This document shows positions 20,807 through 32,638 of a DNA stretch of 36,775 nt, one piece after another. The translations under genes and the position numbers were made by a program. Position 1 is the stretch's first letter. The number at the start of each line of letters is the position of its first letter. Under the pieces are notes generated by a model. That model made no database searches. It worked only from the letters and a program-made list of their open reading frames with translations, and was not told the origin of the DNA. This DNA comes from Acanthamoeba castellanii str. Neff. Taxonomy: Eukaryota > Discosea > Longamoebia > Acanthamoebidae. The stretch spans positions 346,329-383,103 of the forward strand of contig NW_004457596.1 of NCBI RefSeq assembly GCF_000313135.1, read 5' to 3'.

Positions 20807-23800
20807 CTACTCGGCATCATCTTCGTCATCTTCGTCCTCGTCGGAGTCGTCAAGGTCGTCATCGTCGTCATCCAAGTACTCATAAGCATCGCCATTGCCG
20901 GGCATCGCGAGCACCCCAAACGTCTTCGCCATGCCTTCGACAACGGCCGTAAAGCGACAGTGCACGTCATGGGCCACGCTCTCCTCCACTGGGACGCTCA
21001 GAAAGCTCCGCCCAAACGGGAGCTGCCAAACATACAGAGAGCCTTATTAGCCAGCCCCACACACACCACAGCACACCACAGCGACACGCACCACACGGTA
21101 CGTACCATGCGGAAGCCGAAGGGCACTGAAGGTCCATCAACGCCAAGCATTAAGGTTGCCGCCCCTTCCTTGATCACGTCATACTGGGGCGCGGCCGCAA
21201 GGGCACACACGAACAGGATGGCCCCAATACGGATCGCTTCGCTGGCGTGCGCTTCCTCCGGGTCGACCATGTCACTCTCACCCGCCGGGAGCCCATACGT
21301 GCGTGCAACCTCGTCTAGGAATTTGAGCCCCCAGACAACGTCCCGCCCGTCCCGGACACTGCCACCCAAGACGGGACTCCACGCACAGGGGTCGTCGTCG
21401 AGGCCTAGGCCAAAGCTGCACCCATAGGAGGCCAGCAGACATGCACAAGCTTGTCAGCATTCCCACGCACTGTACAGCGGAAGGGTTGCAGTGCGCCGCA
21501 GCATACCGCTTGCCTAGCGATTTAGTCGAGGCGTGGGCTCCGAGCTCAAGCAGGCTTCGATCTGCAATCCCGCCCTCCTGGCTGCTCAGCTTGACAATCA
21601 GCACCAGATGGCCTTTCGCACCTGCATGGCCCATGGTTTTGAGTGTGAGTGAGAAGCTGATGGTGTGGGCGTGGAATTTGCTGCGTACGCACCAGGGACA
21701 GCAAGGTGGACCTTGGCATAGCAGCTGACGCTGGCCTCAATAATCTGCATCCTGCTGCATTCGCCTGCCACAGTCCACAGTCAGTCTGATGACCGTTATT
21801 GTGGGGGTGGGGTGATTGCAGCACCAGTTCCTCGAAGAATGTGAGGCAGCACTCGCTCCACATCGCTGATCGTGGCCACTGATTCGGGCTTCTTCAGCGC
21901 CGCCACAATGTAGGCTCGCGGCAACTTCAACTGGTACCTCCAGGCGCTGACTGTGCTCCACACACACAGCATTGGTTCAGATTCGCCTCATTCAGCGCTG
22001 TTCAAGGAGTGCGCACCCCAGTAGGTCAGACGAGTGAGGAACTCCCACGAGCATGACGGGTGGTTGAAGTCCAAGCGGATAGACGGTGGTGCCAGGAGTG
22101 GCTCTTCGCTGAACAGGTGCAGGTCCTCCCTGTAGTGACCAGTTTCGGGCCTTCATGACACACACACACACACAGTGTCAACTCAACAGAGGCACATGGC
22201 ACACATCAAGAGGTAAAAAGAGTACAGGGTTGGTGGTCTCTTAGTGGTGCCACACACCACGAAGAAGGTGGCCATCCTGTGAGCACGTTCAGTCAGCGAC
22301 GGTTCAGCTCGAGCGAGCGAGCGAGCGAGTGGTCAGTGGGAGTACTGTTGTGCATCGAGGGGCAGACGCAGGGCTTCGGCAAATCGAGTGAGTAGGTCTC
22401 GGTCGAGCATGTGATGGCGCCCATCGCCATAACGGTAACGTGCAGAGGCTGAATGACGTGGCGTGTGGGCCGTAGGAGATTCATCAGGGTAAAAGCACAC
22501 ACAAAAAAGATGAATACGACGACAGGCACACCACCTACCAATCTCTTCATGGTACCCAAAGAGCAGTGCAGGCTCTGCTGTGGTATCGCCAGCGCGGCGA
22601 CAAAAGGCCTGTGTCCTTACGATGCGGTCCTTGCGTTGGCCATATTCATTGGTCGGCAAGCCCAACACCCAGTACATCTGCAGCAAGTGGGACTCCCTGA
22701 TGAGTATGCCAGCCCGCAGCAAAAATGACACAACAAAACAAACGCGTTTACTTGTTTGTGACGTACGATGTTGAGGATGAACACATCGTGACCTCCAGTC
22801 GCATCAGGTGTGGGGACCTTCACCTCCAAGATGCACGTGATTGCCTGATCTGTAGTGACCTCTCGCTCGGCGTAACTCCTTACCACGATGTTCTGCCCAA
22901 ACACGCAAGCAATCACAGTTGTTGCCCAATGCCAAAGAAAAGCAGAGGAGGGCACAGAGGGTGGTGTTTGCTTAGGTACCTCTTGGACGACACGCTTGAC
23001 GGCGTGCACTTGGTCGCCCGTATATAAGCTCTTCCAGTAGAGCTGTTCGATGTGTAGCTGGTGTTTCCGAGCGCTGACCTGCTGGATCAACGCATCCAGC
23101 AGCACCTCGGCCTTGGTGGCCAGATCCAGTTGATCGCCGGCTTCCACAGCTGGGCCGCCTGGTTGGGTGCTCTCCTCCGGCAGGGCGAGGGCCGCGCGCA
23201 GATCCCGTCGATCGATGTAGTCATCACAGTGGGCGAACGCTGCAGCAACAGAACGCTGGTCAGCATTGCAGAAACAACGAACAAATCAACCACATGTGTG
23301 TTGTGGTGCGCAATGATTCACGCACATACCGGCCTGCGGTTGGAGAGACACGGAAGCGACGGCGGACGCCACCAGTGGCACCAGCTCGAGCAGCACCACG
23401 CGGGTCACAGGGTGGTAGGCCAACACGGTGTCGCGTGCGGCGCGGCTCGTCCCTGCCAGCGCCAAGGCAGGATCCCAGTCCAGCCTGCATGGCCACCAAG
23501 AGCCAACCATTAGCCGACGTGAAAGCTACAATACAAAGCGAAAGAGAAGGGTACCACTGGCAAATCTCAAAGAGGACCTCCCCGGGGAGGTCCAAGAGGT
23601 TGGTTACCGCAGCAATGTTGTTGGCGCTTGCTGCTGCTTCAGTTTCTTCTTCGTCTTCTTCTTCTGAATGAACGCGGGGCCGCTTGCTTGGGTGGGCGCC
23701 TTTTGTCGTGTTTGTACACTCATCGTTCGCCTCGGCCAGAGCGCGCTTCTTGATTGATTGGATGGAAAGTATAGAACTAAAGATGTTAGAAACGGAGGAG

Positions 23801-24046
23801 GGGCGAGTCGCTCAAGCCATCATGACGCACCCTGCCTGTCCCGTTCCTTGAAGACGTGGCCGACGGGGCTCGCGAATCTACAGCGTTGGGGTGGGTTCGG
23901 CGGCCCTCACAGGTGTGGCAGGTGCACAAAGGCACCATACCAAGCTTGGCGCAGTACTGTCGATAACACTGGGGGATGTGGGCAAGAAGCGCCCCCCACG
24001 CTGTGTCCTCCCCACACATCACGCATTTGAAGGTGCGGCGGCTCAT
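20807..24046 (-). CDS. Zinc-finger plus F-box protein, 755 residues, acidic tail
   Basis: Fourteen exons on the minus strand: 24046-23831, 23748-23555, 23484-23330, 23239-22980, 22892-22767, 22692-22539, 22448-22346, 22276-22226, 22150-22017, 21950-21825, 21764-21693, 21621-21471, 21415-21106, 21022-20807. They total 2268 nt, in frame. Residues about 8-45 hold a C2HC-like finger ('CVMCGED', 'HIPQCYRQYC') and a second Cys cluster ('LCTCHTCEG'). A basic patch 'SKRPRV' and an acidic run follow. Residues about 118-160 read as an F-box ('LLDLPGEVLFEICQWL'), which in known proteins binds Skp1 in SCF ubiquitin ligases. The rest (about 190-725) is unknown to me. The tail 'YEYLDDDDDDLDDSDEDEDD' is strongly acidic. 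I infer a substrate adaptor for ubiquitylation, perhaps nuclear. The start lies only 61 bp after the CoA gene ahead of it. Confidence 0.78.
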
Positions 24047-24107
24047 CTTCGTGCCGTGGTGGCGATTCAAATCTGTAGTATATCTTTGTTTTCCTTTTTG
24101 TGAAGCG

Positions 24108-25539
24108 TCAAGGTTCTACGTGCTTGGAGTGCTGGTCGATACAGATCTGCACGAGCTTCCTCTCGATGTCGGCATCCTCGTCCTTAGTCACGTGGATCTG
24201 TTCGCCCGCCTTGGTGAAGAGAATGAGCTGGCGCTGGTAGGACTGCAGCATATTGGCCACAACAAGCGACACGCCGTAGTTCTTCAACGCCGCCGTCGCC
24301 TTCTGTGCAAGGATCTCTGCATCGGTTTCCAACTGGTCGTCCCATTGTGAGTGATTGACGATGACGATGGTGTCACGCTGTAGGGTACCTTGAACGAGAT
24401 CACGAAGGTACTCGGCGCCCAGACGTTGGTGATGAGATTGAGCACCTTGGGCACGTTGTACAGATGAATGGTAAGCCCCAACGGGTTGGACGAGGATTGA
24501 ATCTTGTGCTCGGTCTGTGGCCAGAAACAGAGCAGCAACCGGTGGTGAGTCCCAAGAGAGAGAACGAAGAACAAAGCGCCAAGGCATGCAATGCACCATT
24601 TCGCTGGCGGGGATGTAGAAGTCGGACACGGCGGCGGCCGAGTAGATGAGCCCCTTCTTGCCGCACTTGTTCAGCTCCGTGGCGATGAACTTGAGCAGGA
24701 AGAGGTACTCGTGCACACTCACGAACCGCACCTGCGAAAACGAAGTGTTAACAACGCGAAATCGGGTGAGCTAGCACTCGACTGTACATGAGTTCACAAT
24801 GGGGAATCGATATCGACCGGACTCGGTTGCGCACCCTCAACAAGCGGTTCTCCTTGCGAACAACGTTGAAAGCGGTGAGGATCGTGGCGACATCACGCTC
24901 CACTTGCTCATACTCGTGGAAGACTGCGTTACGTGCGGTACTGAATGAGTGAGCGCTTGCGACTGTGCGAACATTCACTCACGCGGAGGCGACGTGATCA
25001 CGATGGCTGGTCCGTACCCTCGACGCCGCCCTTCTCGTTGACCGTGAGGAAGTCGATGAAGTCGCCCGTGGGGTGGCGCAGCTCGAAGTAGCGCGCGTAG
25101 GGCTGCAGCGAGTTCTTGCGGTTGAGGAACAGCACCGCGTAGCCCTGGCTCAGGAAGTACTCGGCGCTCGCCGCACCGCGATTCCCGCCACTTCCGGCCC
25201 GTCGCACACCATGTAAGCCATCTACTCCTGAACACCTACGGAGAGGGGTGCTGGCGCTGGTACCTGAAGTTGTCGATGAAGCGCACGGTGTTCTTTTCCA
25301 GCGGCACGGTCGTCCCGCCGCTCTGGTGTCGAGAGCTCAGGTCGGCCCCAGAGCTACCCAGCAAGTCACAAGAGAGGGCCAACGTACGGTGACGAGGGCG
25401 ACGCGGCGACCAGCAGCGATGTGGATCTGCAGCCATTCGGTCACCGAGCGCTGCGTCTCGTCGAAACCAGCGGGCGGGGGCGTTTGCGCGAAGAACAGGT
25501 CTGGGTCCGCCGCTTCCAGCCCCTTGCGCACCTCTTCAT
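24108..25539 (-). CDS. PPCS: Phosphopantothenoylcysteine synthetase, eukaryotic type
   Basis: Joins 4'-phosphopantothenate to cysteine, the second step of CoA synthesis from pantothenate, in the cytosol. Exons: 25539-25388, 25322-25264, 25190-25018, 24962-24835, 24731-24597, 24514-24389, 24332-24108. Landmarks: '[19 protein letters not shown]', '[20 protein letters not shown]', '[13 protein letters not shown]', '[11 protein letters not shown]', '[19 protein letters not shown]' and 'VVANML', all in family order. These exons give 998 nt, so one base must come from an upstream first exon. That exon, with the ATG, was not resolved; a donor GTACGT at about 25624-25619 is a candidate. This is the eukaryotic synthetase alone, without the decarboxylase that is fused in bacterial CoaBC. 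Confidence 0.92.
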
Positions 25540-25780
25540 CTGTGGACTTCACCACGCGGTCAGCCAGCCCCAACAAAAAAGAGTTGTACTCCCAACATTG
25601 ATTGACGTACTTGCATCTCTTTCAGGGCAGTTTCTTTTGCTTTGAAAATAAAATAAAAGAGAGAAGAATGATCGGTATGGATGCCGATCATTCCTTTTTC
25701 ATTAAGGTGGCTCTGCTCGTTTTGGTGTTCGTGTGGCTTGTCTTTCATCTTGCTGTAGTAGCTTTCTCTTCAACCGTACA
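25540..25780. promoter_or_regulatory. Divergent promoter region with hairpin, CoA gene / formaldehyde dehydrogenase gene
   Basis: The first exon of the minus-strand CoA-synthesis gene and the promoters of both divergent genes must lie here. Positions 25666-25675 and 25684-25693 form a perfect 10-bp inverted repeat (GAATGATCGG/CCGATCATTC) around an 8-base loop. The stretch 25640-25665 is AT-rich. Confidence 0.4.
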
Positions 25781-27381
<1,601 letters not shown>

Positions 27382-28009
27382 AACTCGGAAGCTGGCGACC
27401 TCGGGATTGCCAGTGCCCAGAGCACCCGCGCGAGTGTGCAGCAACCACCTCCGCGCCTTAGTGCCCACCTTTAGTTGACCTACGAATAGACGTATTTTTT
27501 AGACTGGTAAACACCTCATCGGCGCCGTGTCGTTCGCTTTCTCTCTTCCTCTTTGGCCAAAGAGAGAGCTTAGCCAGGTGGCGAGCGTTGAGAGGAAGAA
27601 GACGCAAGTGGGTTGTTGTGGCGCTGGTGGTGTTGGCTCTGCTGCGACTGGTCACTATCCTGCCCCTGCGTCGCGGAGAGGCTGCTCCTGACTTTCGTGC
27701 AGCGGCCGAGAGGAAGAAGACGCAAGTGAAGAGGAGTCGTGAAACGAAGCTCGCGCCATTGGTTGGTGCTAGCGTCCGTGGTCTGAATATTTTAGAGACA
27801 CACCTTTCACCACGAGCTCCCCGACCGGACTTCTCCACAGCTGGGGGCTGGCAGAAGCTCATCTTATGCCAGTGCCGTAGCTACCACGACACGACTTCTT
27901 TTCGGTGCTTGGCGAACCACAGAGATTAAGACTTCTTTCGAAATTGCCGCTGCGAAAGAGAGAAATCGAAGAAGAGAGGAATCGGACATTTGATTGACGA
28001 AGTAGATAG
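27382..28009. promoter_or_regulatory. Intergenic region with 21-bp direct repeat
   Basis: Holds the 3' end of the dehydrogenase gene and the upstream region of the two-TM gene. A 21-bp exact direct repeat occurs at 27590-27610 and 27708-27728 (core GAAGAAGACGCAAGTG), 118 bp apart. An open frame from 27588 has no ATG start and mostly follows this repeat-bearing GA-rich sequence, so I do not call a gene. Confidence 0.4.
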
Positions 28010-28919
28010 ATGGAGGGGGGCAAGGCCACGGCACGGCCCTCTGCGACGAGGAGGCTCGGCGCAGTATGGAAGAAGAAGCTGAAGGGGGCTGGTGGCGGGC
28101 TGGGCGGGCTGGCGGTGATGGCCCTCGTGGGGCTGGTGGCCTTCGTGTGCGGCGTGGCCGTGCTCACCCTGGCGGCCTTCAGCCTGACCGACCTTCGCCA
28201 CACCCACCTCAGCTTCGTCTCAACGGACTGCACCATCATCGACCACATCGCCACCACCCGCACCCGCTGCAGCCACGGCTGTACGCTCCGCACTCATTAT
28301 TTTGTGGGCCCTCAAGTCCCAACGTGTGGCGTGTGCGGTGTCGTGTCGTGCAGGCCGTACGCTGGTGCGTCCGCAGCTGGTGGTGGCGTTCAAGCCTCGG
28401 CCGGAGCACGCCGGGGACGGCATAATGATGGAGCAGGTCCACACCACGGCTCGCTGGCGCGCCGGTCATCAGTGGCAGGAGGAGGGCACGGCGCGCGGCT
28501 TCTTCCGCCGCAACCCGGTCAACGTCACGCGCGAGTGCTTCTACGACCCGCGCAACCTCGCCAGCGTGGTGATGGAGAAGGAGTTCGTGAGCGTGCTCTC
28601 CTTCTGGGCCTGGCTCGGCGGTAGTCTGCTCGTGAGCGTGCTGTGCATCTTGGTGGCCGCGTACCTGTTCTACCTCGTCATCCTCTGGGCGCCGTTGGGC
28701 AAGTTCGGCTTCGGCGGCCCAACCGCCGATGATCGAGTGCGGCCGCCGCCCGGCGGCGCCATCAACGCCGCATCGCACGACTACGGCACCTTCGTGGGCG
28801 GGCCGGCCGGCGACTACACCGAGATCGGCGACGGGAGCGACAGCGACGAAGACGTGGAGATCGAGCTTCAGCCTCGGCGCAAGCAAGCTGAGCGATTGAA
28901 AGCGAGAGCACTCTCGTGA
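28010..28919 (+). CDS. Two-transmembrane protein with Cys-containing ectodomain
   Basis: Two exons, 28010-28280 and 28354-28919, give 837 nt (278 residues), in frame. A basic N-terminus ('TRRLGAVWKKKLKG') precedes a first membrane segment at about residues 29-58 ('VMALVGLVAFVCGVAVLTLA'). A loop of about 110 residues has Cys near positions 75, 87, 91 and 152 and one N-x-T site ('NVT'). The second membrane segment is at about 172-201 ('LLVSVLCILVAAYLFYLVIL'). The C-terminal tail is acidic, with 'GDGSDSDEDVEIE'. Both ends are probably cytosolic by the positive-inside rule. Layout and the loop motif 'RECFYDP' recall beta subunits of calcium-activated potassium channels, but I would not assign that without a search. 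Confidence 0.72.
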
Positions 28920-29030
28920 ACTATTTATTGCTGTTTATTACTTGTACATACTGAGAGGAGGAAGACTTTATTTCCCCCGTGTTGATGTGCAACTAAGTAG
29001 AACAGAATGTGTAGAAAGGGAAGCCTGTAC

Positions 29031-29279
29031 TCAGTCGTAGATGAGAACAAGCTGAAGGGGAGAAGAGAGGCGGCTGTTCAGGCGGGTGAGGTGGGTGCCC
29101 AGCCTCCAGAGCTGGTGGCCTCCGCGGAGCGTCAACATCTGTGGCTCGGGCGTGGAGTGAGGTGACCTGGAGCGCTCTGTCGAAGAAGCAGAGGAGGTTG
29201 ACATGGCTGCACAGGGGTCGAGGTGGCCAGGCGCTGGTCTTCGCTGGTGGTTCGTGCAGGGTATAGTTGAGGTCCACAT
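29031..29279 (-). CDS. Possible small hypothetical gene
   Basis: A minus-strand frame starts with ATG at 29279 and has an internal ATG at about 29204. It ends in 'LRGGHQLWRLGTHLTRL' before a stop at 29031. The last 35 residues look protein-like, the earlier part is Ser/Pro/Thr-rich. No family recognised and no clear upstream exon. It is equally possible that this is the 3' region of the two-TM gene read on the wrong strand. Confidence 0.3.
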   Translation of the reverse strand: MWTSTIPCTNHQRRPAPGHLDPCAAMSTSSASSTERSRSPHSTPEPQMLTLRGGHQLWRLGTHLTRLNSRLSSPLQLVLIYD

Positions 29280-29616
29280 GGTTGGGAGCTTGGCTGCGTG
29301 GTTCAGTGTGCTCGGTAAAAGAGTAGAACAACGCCTTTTTTGCTCGGCCAGAGAGTTTGCCGGCTCGGCCAGAAGCAGGACCTAGACTAGTTCCTCGCAG
29401 ATTTTTGTGAAAGGGGTGTAACAGTTTTTCTTCTGTACTTGGTTGGGCGACATTTCCCACGGAACACAGGAGGGGGAGAAACATCCTTAGCCGAAGGAAG
29501 TTCACCACCCCTGGAGGCAAGCAGCTCATCAACTCTTCGGGTGCCGCGAATTCACCGCGTTAGCTCACTTGCTCCAAGCCGAGACCATCAACGCAACGCT
29601 TGGAAAAAAAGATCAG
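29280..29616. other. Intergenic stretch before tRNA-Lys
   Basis: No supported gene. Long frames on both strands lack splice support or recognisable motifs. A T-rich run lies at about 29401-29433. Confidence 0.4.
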
Positions 29617-29689
29617 CGCCGACGGTGGGGCTCGAACCCACGGCCACCAGGTTAAAAGCCTGGCGCTCTACCGACTGAGCTACGTCGGC
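29617..29689 (-). tRNA. tRNA-Lys (anticodon UUU)
   Basis: Read on the minus strand, a 73-nt cloverleaf is complete. Acceptor stem GCCGACG pairs with CGTCGGC, with a G discriminator. The D-arm is GCTCAGTCGGTAGAGC. The anticodon arm has a CCAGG/CCTGG stem around CTTTTAA, giving anticodon TTT. The T-arm GTGGGTTCGAGCCCCAC contains the internal B-box. No intron and no encoded CCA, as expected for a eukaryotic nuclear tRNA. Confidence 0.96.
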
Positions 29690-29894
29690 TGACGTTCTGT
29701 CTACTCGGAGAAAAGTCTAACAGAGGGATGCTGGCCGTAAGGTAGTGGTGCAACGCAGGTGAAGCTGGGTGTGGTGGGTCCAAAGAAGAATCAACTGAGA
29801 CGAGGGAGGTTGTGTACACTTATGTTTATGGACAGGAATGTTTACAACGGCGAGGTGCCGGCGAAGACCTCGTTCTTGTGCGCAGGAGGGACGT

Positions 29895-30437
29895 TCAGGG
29901 GAGGTCAGCGAGGGAGCGGCGCGGAGGGAGCCCCTTGGGCGCTTCCTTCTCCTTGGCCATGTCTTCGAACATGAGGATGGTGCGCAGGATGCTGTTGCTC
30001 TTGCCAAACATCATCTCCAAAAACTCGACGTACCTGCAAGAAGTAATCGATAATCAGTAAATTGACAACACCCACAAATCTGCGCAATAAATTGAAGCGG
30101 GGGGGTACTCGATGGTGCCAGAGCCTGTCTTGTCAACCTGCGCAATCATCTTCTTGAGCTCGAGGTGGGTCTTGGGCTGGCCCAGCTTCTCCATCATGAA
30201 CTTGACCTCGTCCAGGCCCAGCTCGCCGTTGTGGTTGCGGTCGTAGAGCATGAACTTCTGCTTGTACTTCTCCAGAAGCTCATCTTCGACGTGCGTGTTG
30301 TGCCGCTTGAACTCGGCGCCGATCCTGTCCAGGTCGCTCTCCTGCACCTTGAGCTGCCGCCCGAACGCCTTGCCGCCCTGCGGGTTGGACTTGATCTTGT
30401 TGATGTCTTCCACCGGCTTATCCACTCCTCTCTGCAT
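29895..30437 (-). CDS. AIF-1/Iba1-like EF-hand protein
   Basis: Calcium-binding protein of the allograft inflammatory factor 1 family, which in animals bundles actin and works in membrane ruffling and phagocytosis. Two exons, 30437-30109 and 30033-29895, give 468 nt (155 residues), in frame; the animal protein is about 147. Family strings: 'QGGKAFG' near the N-terminus, 'MMEKLGQPKTHLELKKMI' between the EF-hands, and 'FLEMMFGKSNSILRTILMFE' then a Pro-rich 'KGLPPRRSLADLP' end. EF-hand loops 'DRNHNGELGLDE' and 'DKTGSGTIEYVE' both keep the calcium ligands, so both sites may bind calcium. In animal AIF-1 one or both loops are weaker. It diverges from the coiled-coil gene 249 bp away. Confidence 0.9.
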
Positions 30438-30686
30438 CTTTATCAGCTTTCTCTCACGACGGCAAGGACGGTGATGATGAGCGAGTGACCATCAAGTGGT
30501 GCAACCACTTCCCCTCCTTACACGACGCTTCGCTACTCCCAGAAGCCAATCAGCTTCCGAATTCCCAGCATTCCACATATTTAATTTTTCCTTGCGTTTG
30601 GTTGGTCAAAGCCAGGAGTACCTAAACCACCAAAAGGGCCAAGCTCGTGTAGGGCCATCAAACAAACAAACTAACAAAAGAGAGAG
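30438..30686. promoter_or_regulatory. Shared divergent promoter of AIF-1-like and coiled-coil genes
   Basis: 249 bp separate two head-to-head ATGs. A TATA-like AT-rich word (CATATTTAATTTTTC) lies at about 30575-30589, near the middle. The sequence on the coiled-coil side is A-rich just before its ATG (AACAAACAAACTAACAAAAG). Co-regulation is an inference. Confidence 0.45.
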
Positions 30687-32164
30687 ATGGGAGACAAGGA
30701 GAACCTGGATCTGTTGACGGCGCGTCCCTACAAGGACCAGGCCTGTTGGTTCCTCACCGCCTTCTGGGAGGACTTTGGCGAGAAGGAGGCCGAGAAGGTG
30801 TGGTCCTTCGTCAAGAAGTGCGCCGAGCTCGACGAGAACAAGCGCGCCGAGGGGTCGGACCTGGACGAGTTCCAGGCCCACCGCTTCCTCGAGCACTTCA
30901 AGGAGACCCTCACGGTCCAGGGCATGCGCGACAAGCTGCGCTCGTCGGGCGCCATCGCTGGCCAGGTCAAGCGCGTGCCCCTCCTCCACATCCTCATCTT
31001 CAAGTACAACATCGACTGGAGGCAGATGATCAACGCTCCTCAGGTACCCCCTCCCACATCTTCGTTCTTTTCTCGCCGTCGCTTTCGTTCTTCTCGCAGT
31101 TTAATAATTGAATTATTAATCATTAAAATAATCAAAAAATAACGAATTAACATTAAACAAAAACAGGGCAGCAAGGAGGAGGTGGCCAAGGCGCAGGCCC
31201 TGCTGGACCAGGTACAGTCGGCGCTGAGGGAGTCGCAGGCCAAGGACCAGCAGGCCGCGGCCGCGCTGAGGGAGGCCACTGAGCAGGAGGCCGCCGCCAA
31301 GCGCGCCGAAGCCGACGCCAAGGCCCGCGAGGCTGAGGCCAAGCAACGTGAGGCCGAGGCCAAGGCGAGCGAGGAGCAGGCCAAGGCCCGCGAGGCCGAC
31401 GCCAAGGCGCGCGCCGCGGAGGCCAGCGAACGCGAGGCCGAGGCCAAGGCCAGGGAGGACGAGCTGCAGGCGGCCAAGGCCGAGCTCGAGGCGGCGCTCA
31501 ATGAGCTCAAGGCCCAGGAGGACGCCTTCAATGGCCGCACGGCCGAGCTCACCCGTCAATCCGAGGAGGGCAGCGTGGTGCAGAAGAACCGGGCCAAGAA
31601 CGAGCTCGCCCAGCACCTCTCATCCGACCCGCTACCGCTGCGCCGGGCCAAGATCACGCAGGAGGCCGCCGTGAAGAAGGCCGACCGCGCCGCCCAGGTG
31701 GCCCGCGAGGCCGTCGACAAGGGTGCGTTCTCTGCTCCGGTTGTTCTCACAGTTAAGCTCTGTGCTGACGTCGTCATCGTTTCGTCGAAACAGCGTCGGC
31801 TGCCCGCGCGGCTGCCGAGGAGGCCGCCAACCAGGCGTCGCAGGCCAGGAAGGCCGCCGAGGAGGCGGCTCGCCAGGCCTCGCAGGCCCGCGCGCAGGCC
31901 GAGGAGGCGGCCCGTCAGGCCTCGCAGGCCCGGGCCAACGCCGAGGAGTCACGACGCAGGTCGGAGGAGGCCAAGGCGGCGGCTGAGGCCGCTCTCGATG
32001 AGGCCCAGCGCAAGGTGGCCGAAGCCGAGGCCTACCTGGAGGAGGTCAAGAAGAGGATGCCCCTCGGTACCGCCTGGTGGATGGACCGCGAGATCCACGA
32101 GGCCCGCGCCTACCTGCCCAAGAACAAGGGCGGCTACAACAAGAGGGAGCTCGGCCAGGTGTAA
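30687..32164 (+). CDS. Helical-domain plus long Ala/Glu coiled-coil protein, 427 residues
   Basis: Three exons, 30687-31043, 31167-31722 and 31794-32164, total 1284 nt, in frame. Residues 1-119 form a compact, Trp-rich helical domain ('RPYKDQACWFLTAFWEDF', 'HILIFKYNIDWRQMI'). From memory this resembles the N-terminal domain of slime-mould calcium-binding proteins of the CBP40/LAV1-2 type; treat that as tentative. Residues about 120-390 are a very long helix of Ala/Glu/Lys/Arg repeats, such as 'AEADAKAREAEAKQREAEAK' and 'ARQASQARAQAEEAARQASQ', either coiled coil or single stable helix. The tail 'MPLGTAWWMDREIHEARAYL' is distinct. A structural or cytoskeletal role is likely. Exon 3 repeats are probably recently expanded in-frame duplications. 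Confidence 0.8.
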
Positions 32165-32638
32165 ACTACTTTCTACGTTCATTGTAATCACAACTACAAT
32201 CATTTCCCAACCAACGTAACCAGTGTTGCAACAAACGTTGTGGTCTCTGTGGTGATGTGAAGCACAAACCAACTTAACTCCGATTTCTGTCCCACAATCG
32301 GGGTGAGGGTGGATGGGGTCAGCTTCAAGTGGTGCGGTCGCCTACTTTGCGGCGTGAGCTTGGTGCATCGGTCGATGGGTTCCTTCGATTCCTTCACATG
32401 CAGTAAATGATCCCATGACTCGGGGGCGGTGTGTGGTGTGGCCTTGACAGTGGCTCGGGACCCAAGCTGGGTCCGGAGCCCTGTGAGGCCGGCCCACATC
32501 ACCCTGTGCCATTCCAACCCATGACGCAACCACCAGCTTTTTGGTCACCTTATCCTTTTCGTTCAAGTTTAAGTTTGAACACGCAGCGAGCGTGTCCCGT
32601 TCAATAAGAACCGCTAGCGATAGTCCCCGAATTCAGAT
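32165..32638. other. Intergenic region between convergent genes
   Basis: About 470 bp between the stop codons of the coiled-coil gene and the DUF4139 gene. Open frames on the minus strand here are unsupported. I see no RNA gene, repeat or clear AATAAA. Confidence 0.4.

Noticed and set aside
27588..27929. Open frame with a signal-anchor-like start
   Set aside because: It starts at TTG, not ATG, overlaps the 21-bp repeat and has no splice-linked partner.
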